Assembly: GCA_013138735.1 (NCBI GenBank)
Contig: WTCE01000070.1
Span: 1-64,000, forward strand
From: Crocinitomix sp.
GTDB taxonomy: Bacteria; Bacteroidota; Bacteroidia; Flavobacteriales_D; Crocinitomicaceae
Length of the DNA: 64,000 nucleotides
Direction: 5' to 3'
Positions 42,415-51,455 of the stretch are shown here, one piece after another; position 1 is the first letter of the stretch, and every line of letters begins with the position of its first letter. A program made the translations under genes and the position numbers. The notes under the pieces are model-generated. The model was not told where the DNA came from and did not search any database. It saw nothing but the letters and a program-made list of their open reading frames with translations.

Positions 42415-43836
42415 GTGACTGAAAAAAAGCAATCAACTGTTTTCGCCTTTATAATTATTACTATTTTATTCTTTCTTTGGGGTGGAATAACCTCAATTAA
42501 TGATGTTTTAATTGATAATTATAAAACCTTGCATGAATTGTCTGAATTGCAATCCATGTATATTCTTTTGGCATTTTTTGGTGCTTACGGAATTGGCTCA
42601 TTGGCATATTACCTCTACTCTCAAAAATATGGCGATCCTATTAACAAATTGGGATATAAAAAGGGTATTTTAATGGGGCTAATAATTTCAGGTATTGGCT
42701 GTCTCTCATTATATCCAATTACTGCAACTGGAAATTATTATGCCTGTTTAAGTTCCTTTTTTGTAATTGGTCTAGGACTTACTCTTCTTCAAATTTCGTG
42801 TAATCCCTATATTGCTATTTTGGGTTCAGACGAATCCTCAAGTTCACGCCTAAACCTATCACAAGGGTTTAATTCATTGGGTACAACAGTTGGTCCACTC
42901 ATAGCTGGTTATTTAATTCTAAGTTATGCATCCAAATCGGCTGCCATACAAGACCTCTATTTATATTGCGGTATTCTGTTCTTCTTATTTGCCTTACTAT
43001 TAATGGGCATAAAACTACCTGATTATAAATCAACTGAAAGTGTTAAACTAAGCGGAAGCGCCTTTCAATTCCCCCATTTAAAAGCAGGTATGCTTGCCAT
43101 TTTCTTTTACGTCGGTGCAGAAGTTATGATTGGCGGAAAAATAATGGCCTATATTAAATTGCCTGAAATTGGCAACTTATCTCAAGCAGACGCAGTGTCA
43201 TATTTAGGGATTTACTGGGGAGGCGCAATGATTGGGCGTTTGGCAATCTCAGTTATTTCTAGTCACAAATTTGACCTGACTAAAAAAGTAATTTATGGCC
43301 TTTTAACTGTTGTTATTACTTACCTAGCTATAGTATTGTTTATTTCAATCAAAGAAATTATTTCTGCCGCAGACGCAGGAATTGAAACCAACGGGATTTT
43401 AAGCATTTTTAAGGAAACCATGTATGAAATACGACACATTAGTTGGTTCATTATCATACAGTTCATACTCATGCTCGTCTTCAGAAGATCAAGCGGTAAA
43501 CTACTCAGTATATTTGCGGGATTAATCATATTATCCTTATTAATTGCATTTATGGCAGAAGGCAAATTGGCACTCTGGTGTATTTTAGGAATTGGCTTAT
43601 TCAATTCAATTATGTGGTCAAATATTTTTACATTATCCATTTCGGGCTTAAAGGAATATACCAGTCAAGGCTCGTCACTTTTGATAATAATGATTATTGG
43701 TGGAGCAATACTACCGCTGGGAATGGGTTGGCTTTCAGACACTTTTGAAAGTATAAAAATAGGCTTTCTTTTCCCAATTATTTCTTATCTTTACATCTTC
43801 TACTTCGGTTTATACGGAAGTAGAACAAAGCATTAA
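42415..43836 (+). CDS. Sugar MFS transporter (FucP-like)
   Basis: The 473-residue protein has about twelve membrane helices. 'FAFIIITILFFLWGGITSINDVLIDNYKTLHELSELQSMYILLAFFGAYGIGSLAYYLY' and 'GLGLTLLQISCNPYIAILG' match the fucose/glucose-galactose permease branch of the MFS. It should import a monosaccharide by proton symport. The start is GTG. The ROK kinase gene follows 3 bp after its stop, and the GH92 gene after that, so the three form a sugar-use operon, probably for mannose released from mannosides. Confidence 0.88.
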   Translation: MTEKKQSTVFAFIIITILFFLWGGITSINDVLIDNYKTLHELSELQSMYILLAFFGAYGIGSLAYYLYSQKYGDPINKLGYKKGILMGLIISGIGCLSLYPITATGNYYACLSSFFVIGLGLTLLQISCNPYIAILGSDESSSSRLNLSQGFNSLGTTVGPLIAGYLILSYASKSAAIQDLYLYCGILFFLFALLLMGIKLPDYKSTESVKLSGSAFQFPHLKAGMLAIFFYVGAEVMIGGKIMAYIKLPEIGNLSQADAVSYLGIYWGGAMIGRLAISVISSHKFDLTKKVIYGLLTVVITYLAIVLFISIKEIISAADAGIETNGILSIFKETMYEIRHISWFIIIQFILMLVFRRSSGKLLSIFAGLIILSLLIAFMAEGKLALWCILGIGLFNSIMWSNIFTLSISGLKEYTSQGSSLLIIMIIGGAILPLGMGWLSDTFESIKIGFLFPIISYLYIFYFGLYGSRTKH

Positions 43837-43839
43837 TTT

Positions 43840-44784
43840 ATGAGCAATTATTTAGGCATTGATATTGGAGGAACAAACACATGTTATGGCATTGTAAATG
43901 CCGAGGGTGAATTCCTTTATGAAAATTCCATCAAAACCGAAGAAGTTGAATCCATTGAGGATTTGGCAGAACGAATTTACGCAGACGTAAAGAAGAAAGC
44001 GGATTTTGTTGCAATTGGAATTGGTGCTCCCAGTGTAAATGAAAAAACACAATCCATTGAGTTTGCTCCCAATCTGAATTGGGGAGACGTTGTTCCTTTG
44101 AGCGAAGTTTTCAAAGAAAAATTTGGAATGGAAGTCAATGCTGTAAATGACGCAAACGCTGCTGCCATTGGCGAGAAATGTTACGGCGAAGCTGCTGACA
44201 TGGAGAATTTCGCAGTTATTACCCTTGGAACAGGCATTGGATTAGGCATGTTTATCAATGGTGAAATTGTCATTGGTTCAAACGGTCTTGCTGGTGAATT
44301 GGGGCACACTGTTGTACGCCGAGATGGCCGCGAATGTAATTGCGGAAACTTTGGCTGTTTAGAAACATATATTGCCAAGGAAGGAATTGTACGTACAGCC
44401 AAAGAAAAATTGGAATTTAGCAGTGGTGGCTCAATGTTGAATAATATTTCACCAAGTGACCTTTCGCCTACAGAAGTATTTAAAGCTGCTCGTAAAGAAG
44501 ACCCTGTGTCTTTAGAAGTTGTTGACACCGTTACCCGTGACTTGGCTTTTGCTATTTCGAACATAATTAACATACTCGACGTAGAGTGTGTCTTTTTATC
44601 AGGCGGTATTTCTAAAAATGGTAACTTATTAAAACGTAAAACTGAAAAGCATTTAAAAATGCATGTTTTACCTAATTTAAGAGATAAGTCTTTACTCAAA
44701 ATATCATCCCTCAACGATAAAAATAGCGGCATTTTGGGCGCAGTGGCATCCATCCATTCCAAAATGAGCTTAATAACCAAATAA
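43840..44784 (+). CDS. ROK family sugar kinase
   Basis: The 314-residue kinase has the ATP motif 'LGIDIGGTNTCYGIV', the catalytic Asp in 'NDANAAAIGE', 'TLGTGIGLGMFINGEIVIGSNGLAGELGH' and the zinc motif 'CNCGNFGCLETY'. It phosphorylates a hexose, likely glucose or mannose. The gene has no ROK-repressor HTH, so it is an enzyme. It lies 3 bp after the transporter gene and 10 bp before GH92. Confidence 0.9.
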   Translation: MSNYLGIDIGGTNTCYGIVNAEGEFLYENSIKTEEVESIEDLAERIYADVKKKADFVAIGIGAPSVNEKTQSIEFAPNLNWGDVVPLSEVFKEKFGMEVNAVNDANAAAIGEKCYGEAADMENFAVITLGTGIGLGMFINGEIVIGSNGLAGELGHTVVRRDGRECNCGNFGCLETYIAKEGIVRTAKEKLEFSSGGSMLNNISPSDLSPTEVFKAARKEDPVSLEVVDTVTRDLAFAISNIINILDVECVFLSGGISKNGNLLKRKTEKHLKMHVLPNLRDKSLLKISSLNDKNSGILGAVASIHSKMSLITK

Positions 44785-44794
44785 ACCAACCTTT

Positions 44795-47692
44795 ATGGGA
44801 AGAATTCTCGGCGTAATATTGGGAATTATTTGCACGGTTTCTTTTGCACAAGAGAAAGCCCTGCATGAATATGTTAATCCGTTTATTGGAACAGGTGGAC
44901 ACGGACATACGTACCCAGGCGTTTCAGCACCTTTTGGAATGATGCAACTTTCACCCGATTCTAGATTAGATGGCTGGGATGGATGTGGCGGTTATCATTA
45001 TTCAGACTCTATAATTTATGGTTTTAGTCATACACATTTGAGTGGTACTGGCGTTTCTGACTATGGTGATTTACTAATCATGCCCTTCACAGGCGATATT
45101 TCTTGGGAAAACGGAAGTGAAGATCCGAACACTGGCTATGCGTCTTATTTCAGTCATGCAAACGAAAAAGCAAACGCAGGTAGTTATAGTGTTTTTTTAG
45201 AAGATGATAAAATAAATGTAGAACTCACAACCTCCTTGCGTTGTGGAATGCATCAATATACTTTTCCTAAGTGGGAAACTAAAAAAGTGATAATAGATTT
45301 AGAGCATAGAGATATGCTGCTCGATTCGGACTTAATTTTATTGAATGATTCAACTTTAATTGGCAAAAGAATTTCAAAGGCTTGGGCTACCGAACAGCAT
45401 TTATATTTTACGGTTCAATTCTCTGAAGCAGCACAAAAATCAGCCTTTAGAAAAAACGAAGATGGCAAACCTTCTAAGTTAATTCTTGAATTTGGACATG
45501 TCAATCCTGTTCTAACTGTAAAAGTTGGAATTTCTGCTGTAGACATGAACGGCGCCAAGAATAATTTAAAAACTGAGATGCCAGGTTGGGATTTGGCTAC
45601 ATATCGCAAAGAATGCCAAACCCTTTGGGATACTGAATTGCATAAAATTGAGGCCCATACAAATAGTGATTTTATTAAAACGACATTTTATACTGCACTT
45701 TATCACTCCTATCTTAATCCAAATACATTTTCAGATGTTGATGGCCGTTACAGAGGAATGGATATGAAAGTGCACAAAGCAAAAGGACATACGCAATACA
45801 CGGTTTTTTCGCTTTGGGACACGTTTAGAGGCACGCACCCACTTTTTACAATTACGCAGCAAGCGCGTACAAAAGACTTTATTAAAACCTTTTTGGCGCA
45901 ATATAAACAAGGTGGAAAATTACCCATTTGGGAACTTTCCGGCAATTATACGGGCTGTATGATTGGCTATCACTCCATTCCTGTTATTGTGGATGCTTAT
46001 GTAAAAGGAATCCGTGATTTTGATGCCGAACTCGCTTTAAAAGCAATGCGACATAGCGCAGAGCAGTTCCATCTTGGCTTAGAAGCCTATCGCAAACAAG
46101 GGTATATCTCATCTGAAGATGAATCAGAGTCTGTTTCAAAGACCTTAGAATATGCGTATGATGATTGGTGCATTGCTGTTTTTGCCGATTCATTAGGAAA
46201 AGATTCTGTTGCTGACTATTACTATAAAAGAGCACAGTATTATAAAAATATTTTTAATTCAGAATCACAATTCATGCAGCCGCGTTACAATGGTGGTTGG
46301 AAAACAGGATTCAAACCGGATGAAGTAACATTTGACTATACAGAAGCCAATTCATGGCAGTATTCCTTATTTGTGCCGCAAGACACAGACGGCTTAATTG
46401 AATTATTGGGCGGACGCGATAGTTTAGAATCTTGGTTGGACAGGTTGTTCACAGTATCATCTGAAACTAGTGGCAGGGATCAGGTGGACATTACGGGTTT
46501 AATTGGTCAATATGCACATGGGAATGAACCAAGTCATCACATGGCTTATTTGTATAACTTCACTAAAAACCCATGGAAAAGTCAAGAAAAAGTGGGTCAA
46601 ATAATGCATTCTTTATACAGTTCAAATCCAGATGGCTTGAGTGGAAATGAAGATTGTGGCCAAATGTCCTCATGGTACGTATTAAGCTCAATGGGCTTTT
46701 ATTCTTTCGCGCCAGGATCTGATGTTTATTTAACGGGAACACCAATGCTAGATTCGGCCGCTTTAAATTTGGAAAACGGAAACACTTTCAAGATGAAGCG
46801 GATCAATTTTATTGCGGGTAATGTATACGTGAAAGCAATTTTCTTAAACGGTAAAAAATTGGATCGTAATTTTATTCACCATCATGAAATTATGCAAGGC
46901 GGCGAAATCATCTTTGAAATGGGCAGTAAACCGGGTGAATTCAATGGCCAATATCCAAGCTCAAAAATTGATAAATCACCACTACTCGCTTCACCTGTAT
47001 TTGTGGATGCGATTCCTTCCTTTGAAAAAAAGACGCGGATTAAAGTTGCAAGTAATACTGCAAAACCTGTCGTAATCAGATATACAACTGATGGAAGCAA
47101 GCCAACAGTAAAATCTAAATTGTATAAAAAGCCAATCAAACTTAAAAAATCTACTGTAGTAAATATCCGTTCTTTTGCAGACGGGCAAAGCAGCTTCCCA
47201 GTTTCCGCTGATTTTAAAAAGATAAATACCAACTGGAACATTCAATTAGAATCTACATACGCCAATCAATACTCGGCGGGAGGTGATCGTGCATTGATTG
47301 ACCAACTTTATGGCGGAAATGATTTTAGAACAGGCGCATGGCAAGGCTATTTTGATACAGATTTGGTTGTGACCCTAGATTTTAAAAAGAAGCAAAAAAT
47401 CAATCGAATTGATATGCGTTTTATGCAAGACATTCGATCTTGGGTTTGGTTTCCTTCAGAAGTTACTTTTATGATTTCAGATGACGGTGAGAATTGGTAT
47501 GCCATTCATACCGCAAAAAACGAAACGCCAATTGATCAATATGGCGCAATCGTTCAAAAATTCGGCTTTGAAAAAGCCATTAGTACCCAATATTTAAAAG
47601 TCACTGCTAAGAACAGAGGCATTTGCCCTGATTGGCATTTAGGCGCCGGAAATCCTACTTGGATTTTCGCGGATGAGATTATTATTGAGTAG
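44795..47692 (+). CDS. GH92 alpha-mannosidase with C-terminal CBM-like domains
   Basis: The 965-residue protein has a signal peptide (MGRILGVILGIICTVSFAQ) and the GH92 core: 'VNPFIGTGGHGHTYPGVSAPFGMMQLSPD', 'GFSHTHLSGTG', 'NEPSHHMAYLYNF' and 'GNEDCGQMSSWYVLSSMGFY', containing the expected catalytic acid region. Then come a CHB_HEX_C-like domain ('IRYTTDGSKPTVKSKLYKKPIKLKKS') and a discoidin/F5-8C-like domain (about 810-965). GH92 enzymes release mannose from alpha-mannosides with calcium. It is the third gene of the sugar operon; no SusC/SusD pair is nearby. Confidence 0.92.
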   Translation: MGRILGVILGIICTVSFAQEKALHEYVNPFIGTGGHGHTYPGVSAPFGMMQLSPDSRLDGWDGCGGYHYSDSIIYGFSHTHLSGTGVSDYGDLLIMPFTGDISWENGSEDPNTGYASYFSHANEKANAGSYSVFLEDDKINVELTTSLRCGMHQYTFPKWETKKVIIDLEHRDMLLDSDLILLNDSTLIGKRISKAWATEQHLYFTVQFSEAAQKSAFRKNEDGKPSKLILEFGHVNPVLTVKVGISAVDMNGAKNNLKTEMPGWDLATYRKECQTLWDTELHKIEAHTNSDFIKTTFYTALYHSYLNPNTFSDVDGRYRGMDMKVHKAKGHTQYTVFSLWDTFRGTHPLFTITQQARTKDFIKTFLAQYKQGGKLPIWELSGNYTGCMIGYHSIPVIVDAYVKGIRDFDAELALKAMRHSAEQFHLGLEAYRKQGYISSEDESESVSKTLEYAYDDWCIAVFADSLGKDSVADYYYKRAQYYKNIFNSESQFMQPRYNGGWKTGFKPDEVTFDYTEANSWQYSLFVPQDTDGLIELLGGRDSLESWLDRLFTVSSETSGRDQVDITGLIGQYAHGNEPSHHMAYLYNFTKNPWKSQEKVGQIMHSLYSSNPDGLSGNEDCGQMSSWYVLSSMGFYSFAPGSDVYLTGTPMLDSAALNLENGNTFKMKRINFIAGNVYVKAIFLNGKKLDRNFIHHHEIMQGGEIIFEMGSKPGEFNGQYPSSKIDKSPLLASPVFVDAIPSFEKKTRIKVASNTAKPVVIRYTTDGSKPTVKSKLYKKPIKLKKSTVVNIRSFADGQSSFPVSADFKKINTNWNIQLESTYANQYSAGGDRALIDQLYGGNDFRTGAWQGYFDTDLVVTLDFKKKQKINRIDMRFMQDIRSWVWFPSEVTFMISDDGENWYAIHTAKNETPIDQYGAIVQKFGFEKAISTQYLKVTAKNRGICPDWHLGAGNPTWIFADEIIIE

Positions 47693-47714
47693 GGTTTTGG
47701 GCTGGGAAATTAGC

Positions 47715-49946
47715 CTAATACTCATTTTCAAGTATATCGATTACTTCATCTAGAATTTCTTGGGCAGGCTTACTTATTTCTACGGCAACTGTTTTTAAAT
47801 AGCTTTCGTGATGTTTGGGATCTAAGGTCAAGGCTTTTATGGCTGAATAATAGGGCGCCATTATCTTATCATTTCCTGTTGATTCTAAAACACTTGTCAA
47901 CCAATCTAATTGATTAGCATTTTTTAGTTCCGCGGTGAAACGATTCCAAGCTTTTCCCTTTGCGTACCCAATTTGACCTTTGACTAACTTAAGTAACCAT
48001 TTCATTTGTGCATTTGCTTTTCCAAAATTGAGATCTTTTAAATCACAAAGCACTAACTGTAATCCTTGTAAAGTTTTAAAACTTGTTCCATCTTCTTCAC
48101 AATTCAATATTTCACGCGCTCTTTTAGAGTCATTTAGCTTTTCACGAAGTAATTGTGCCTGTTCAAATCTATATTTTGAAACTAAAATATCATTTCCCAT
48201 TTTTTCATACCAAGTAATAGCTTTATCATAATTTTTAAGATGATAATGGTATATATTAGCCAATCGTGCCCCGTTAATACCTTCAACTTCAGTACCTATA
48301 CAGCTTAGATACCATTCTTCTGCTGATTTATAATCCTTTAGTCCTTCTTCATAATAATAAGCCATGGCCGTAGAAGCAAATTCCTTAACCATAGTTTTAT
48401 CAGACTTTAGCGATTCATCAATGAATTTCTTCGCTTTTTTTAATCTACCCGCACGAATGTCTTCAAAGGCTGAATCAAAATTCATTAAAAAACTGAAAAA
48501 ATCAACAACTATTTGGCCTAAAGATGATTCTTCTTCCAAATTAGTAATCAGAGCTAGGAGCTCCTCCTTTTGTAATGGATCTTCAAGGTTCTCGATTTCC
48601 AGTTTACATTTATTAATCAATTCATCCTTTAAATCGACATCATTTATTGAATGACAGATCGCTAGTGCATAATAAAAATGATCTACACTACTCAACTTCT
48701 GCCCTAGCAACAACTCAGCCTGAATGGAAATTTGATCCCCAAACAACCCTTCAAGGAATCGTGCTAAATGCGTAATTTGCTTTTTATCTCTGCGACTACT
48801 TTGGCGCATCAGATACCAAATATTAAAAAAGCGTTCATTCACAGAATAGATATGGCCTTTTGTTTCATACCCTTTCTCCTTTATAATCCAACCAGAATCT
48901 ATCAAGCGTTTTAATTGTGGCGATAACTTAGCATTGCTAAGTCCTGTCTGTTCTCGCAATTGCTCAATAGCAATAGGATGCCAATTCAAAGCAATAGCGT
49001 TCATTATTATTTGCAACTGAGGCGATAACTCTTCTTCAAAGCGCGCTTTATATAAGGGCGTTATATCATCTAATAATGCATCCAAATCTTGCACCAATGA
49101 TTCAGAAAAACCATTAGAAATTAACTTGAACAACATGACAGCCGTACGTGGATTGCCACCCGTTAATTGATTAATAACCTTAAGTCGGGCAGAATTCTCT
49201 TTTAATTCTTTTTGGATAAACTCACTAGATGTAATTTTTGCCAAATTATTAAGAACCAAGAATAAATCATCATTTGTGATTTTTTCTAAATACTGAATTT
49301 CAAACGCATCATAAAATGGAGCTCCGTAATTCAATAAGGCATCAATTTTCACAGGGCTTCCACCTATAATAATTGGCACCCCATTTTTACTCAGTACGTT
49401 TCTTAATTTATGTTGCTCATTCAATTCAAGTCGATCAAACAAAATATTAATATTGTCGATCAATAAAACGGGTCGTTTTTTTAGCTTTTTGACAATTTTT
49501 TGAATAAAAACAAATATGGCATCATCTAAACCTTCTCTGTCTTCGGTTTTTTGAAATTTTGATACTTCTTCATCAATCCTTTCTGTTAGTTCATCATTAC
49601 CTAATTCATCCAAATAATCTGCTAATCGATCAAGCGTATTCAACCAAAAATCGGACAAAGTGGTAATATTATATTGCTCCTCTGGATACAAAATTGGTAC
49701 AAACTGTTTGTATTCTTTTGTTTTCAACTCAATCTCAATGCGCTTTAACAAAGTCGATTTACCCATCCCCCTTGCACCAATCACAATATGATGCTGCGGA
49801 ATACTGCTATTGCGTTCATCTTTCAGCTCTTCCATTAAATATTCGAACTGCTTTTGCCTAATAACAAAGAAATCCTTGAATACGTCATCATCCAATCGTT
49901 GTGGATTGTAAACTGCAAGCTGCGTTAATTGATATCCTGATTTCAT
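47715..49946 (-). CDS. STAND-like NTPase with winged helix and TPR
   Basis: The 743-residue protein has a P-loop ATPase domain (Walker A 'IGARGMGKSTLLKR', about 56-69; Walker B 'RPVLLIDNINILF', about 157-169; 'VPIIIGGSP'), a winged helix ('AIEQLREQTGLSNAKLSPQLKRLIDSGWIIKEKG'), and a helical TPR-like C-terminal half ('SAEEWYLSCIGTEVEGINGARLANIYHY...DKAITWYEKMG'). This is the arrangement of MNS/STAND switches. No effector nuclease, protease or membrane domain is seen. It starts 2 bp after the stop of another P-loop ATPase gene. The function is unknown; defence, stress signalling or regulation are all possible. Confidence 0.8.
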   Translation of the reverse strand: MKSGYQLTQLAVYNPQRLDDDVFKDFFVIRQKQFEYLMEELKDERNSSIPQHHIVIGARGMGKSTLLKRIEIELKTKEYKQFVPILYPEEQYNITTLSDFWLNTLDRLADYLDELGNDELTERIDEEVSKFQKTEDREGLDDAIFVFIQKIVKKLKKRPVLLIDNINILFDRLELNEQHKLRNVLSKNGVPIIIGGSPVKIDALLNYGAPFYDAFEIQYLEKITNDDLFLVLNNLAKITSSEFIQKELKENSARLKVINQLTGGNPRTAVMLFKLISNGFSESLVQDLDALLDDITPLYKARFEEELSPQLQIIMNAIALNWHPIAIEQLREQTGLSNAKLSPQLKRLIDSGWIIKEKGYETKGHIYSVNERFFNIWYLMRQSSRRDKKQITHLARFLEGLFGDQISIQAELLLGQKLSSVDHFYYALAICHSINDVDLKDELINKCKLEIENLEDPLQKEELLALITNLEEESSLGQIVVDFFSFLMNFDSAFEDIRAGRLKKAKKFIDESLKSDKTMVKEFASTAMAYYYEEGLKDYKSAEEWYLSCIGTEVEGINGARLANIYHYHLKNYDKAITWYEKMGNDILVSKYRFEQAQLLREKLNDSKRAREILNCEEDGTSFKTLQGLQLVLCDLKDLNFGKANAQMKWLLKLVKGQIGYAKGKAWNRFTAELKNANQLDWLTSVLESTGNDKIMAPYYSAIKALTLDPKHHESYLKTVAVEISKPAQEILDEVIDILENEY

Positions 49947-49948
49947 AA

Positions 49949-51118
49949 TTATTTAATAAATTTTATATTCCAATAATCTCTTAAAAAGGGTGATCTAAAT
50001 GCGTATTTACTGGATTCATTTCGGAATAAATACCCGTCATTCGTTAACATTCTAATAATTTGGGCTAAATCTCGATTGGCCTTCTCTTCATCCGCATCTA
50101 ATTGGAAAATAAGGTCAAATAAACGTTTTCTCTTTAGTCCTTTTTTATTTTGGCATAGGTGACATAAGATTATTCTTGCCGACTTTTCATATTCGCCATA
50201 ATGCACTAAACGTTCATCCCAAGTATCTAATGATTGCCCTTCAATCAATTTTACATAAGCAATTTCAATAATTTCTTTGTTGATCGGCATTCCTTCTATT
50301 TTATTCAAGCGATTTATTTGACTGAAAAAAAGTTGCACAAAATAGGGCAAATACCAACCTAACTTATCCAACATATGGTCAATAATACCTTCTCCAATTT
50401 CGATTTTTTTCGTTTTTGTCAGCATAAGAATTATTTCCTTCGCTTCCTTCCTTTCAAAAATCTTTAGTTCATATTGTGTTAAATCATTAACCGTATGCGA
50501 TATATTATATTTATTCGTGAAATTTTTAATTCCCACAGAACTGCAAAAAATCCACCGAATTTTAGTGTTCGAAACCTGCCTTAAACTTCGAAACCAGTTT
50601 AGCAAATATTCAGCATCCGCAATATCACCCTCACTTTGAATAGTGTAGTTATTCAATAATACACCTAATTCATCAACCATTATTAGCGTATCCTCACTAT
50701 GGTCGAGTAATACTTTTAGTTCATCAAAAATAAGTTCACGTTCTCCTAGCCAATTTATTTCAACCTTTACGCCAGATAATTCTGCTGTAGAACTTAAATT
50801 AGGAATTAACTTTCGTAATGTTTTACCCACAGAACTTTTCATCTTTGTCCAAATCGACAATTTTTGTATTTCACCAAGAAAAGACTTAACAAATTGCTTT
50901 TCAGAGCTTATTCCTTCAAGGTTAATTTCTAAAGTATCCCATTCGTTGCTTTTGGCCTTTTCTAAGAGTTTTTTAGCAAATGAAGTTTTTCCAACTCGAC
51001 GTGGAGCTGGAAACAATAAATTATTCCCCTCTAGTATCTGTTGCCAAACAAATTCTATTTCGTCTCGTCTTCCGTAAAAATCATCTCCTTCTACCGGTGG
51101 ACCTATTTTGTTCTTCAT
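49949..51118 (-). CDS. ATPase_2-family P-loop NTPase
   Basis: The 389-residue protein has 'FYGRRDEIEFVWQQI', Walker A 'FPAPRRVGKTSFAKKLL' (about 36-51), Walker B 'DTLIMVDELGVLL', the sensor strand 'IRWIFCSSVG' and a C-terminal winged helix ending 'YAFRSPFLRDYWNIKFI', all typical of the archaeal-type ATPase_2 group. It is the first gene of a two-gene operon with the 743-residue NTPase. A double TATACA-N4-TGTATA operator lies about 60-92 bp before its start. The function is unknown. Confidence 0.8.
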   Translation of the reverse strand: MKNKIGPPVEGDDFYGRRDEIEFVWQQILEGNNLLFPAPRRVGKTSFAKKLLEKAKSNEWDTLEINLEGISSEKQFVKSFLGEIQKLSIWTKMKSSVGKTLRKLIPNLSSTAELSGVKVEINWLGERELIFDELKVLLDHSEDTLIMVDELGVLLNNYTIQSEGDIADAEYLLNWFRSLRQVSNTKIRWIFCSSVGIKNFTNKYNISHTVNDLTQYELKIFERKEAKEIILMLTKTKKIEIGEGIIDHMLDKLGWYLPYFVQLFFSQINRLNKIEGMPINKEIIEIAYVKLIEGQSLDTWDERLVHYGEYEKSARIILCHLCQNKKGLKRKRLFDLIFQLDADEEKANRDLAQIIRMLTNDGYLFRNESSKYAFRSPFLRDYWNIKFIK

Positions 51119-51178
51119 TCTATGTTGTTTTGGGTATTAACTCTACTATTATGGTGTAAATATAAGAAAATAAAAATA

Positions 51179-51210
51179 TATACAAAATTGTATATATACA
51201 AAACTGTATA
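51179..51210. promoter_or_regulatory. Two abutting palindromic operators of the NTPase operon
   Basis: TATACA-AAAT-TGTATA (51179-51194) is followed without gap by TATACA-AAAC-TGTATA (51195-51210). Such a pair is a strong candidate for two dimers of a repressor. The nearest gene is the NTPase pair to the left. The rest of the 337-bp gap up to 51455 holds a second inverted repeat at 51365-51386 and no gene. Confidence 0.65.
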
Positions 51211-51364
51211 TAAAACTGCGTGTATCCTCAGTTGACAAATGCTTAATTAGTATCTAACTTTGAAGCACTATAAGCTGACAAACAAAACCAAGTCACAGCC
51301 CTCATCCTTCAGCCGACGGACAATCTAAATTCATCTGCCGTCCCTCTTTTACGGTATAATTTAA

Positions 51365-51386
51365 CAATACCTTTTTTTAGGTATTG
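51365..51386. promoter_or_regulatory. Inverted repeat before the DUF4856-imelysin-TonB cluster
   Basis: CAATACCT-TTTTTT-AGGTATTG, perfect arms of 8 bp, 70 bp before the start at 51456. It could be an operator for the iron cluster or an RNA hairpin. The motif is not a recognised Fur box. Confidence 0.4.
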
Positions 51387-51455
51387 CATTCCCCTTTCCT
51401 ACCTATTACATTTGCCGAAAGAAATTATTTATAATTAATCTAAATAAGAATAAGA

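Noticed and set aside
44181-44789. 202-codon ORF opposite the ROK kinase
   Set aside because: It is the antisense shadow of a gene with complete kinase motifs; its translation has no family features.
47715-51118. PARIS or Avs defence system
   Set aside because: No ABC-type AriA, TOPRIM AriB, or large Avs protein with an N-terminal effector is present; only two P-loop NTPases without an effector domain are seen.
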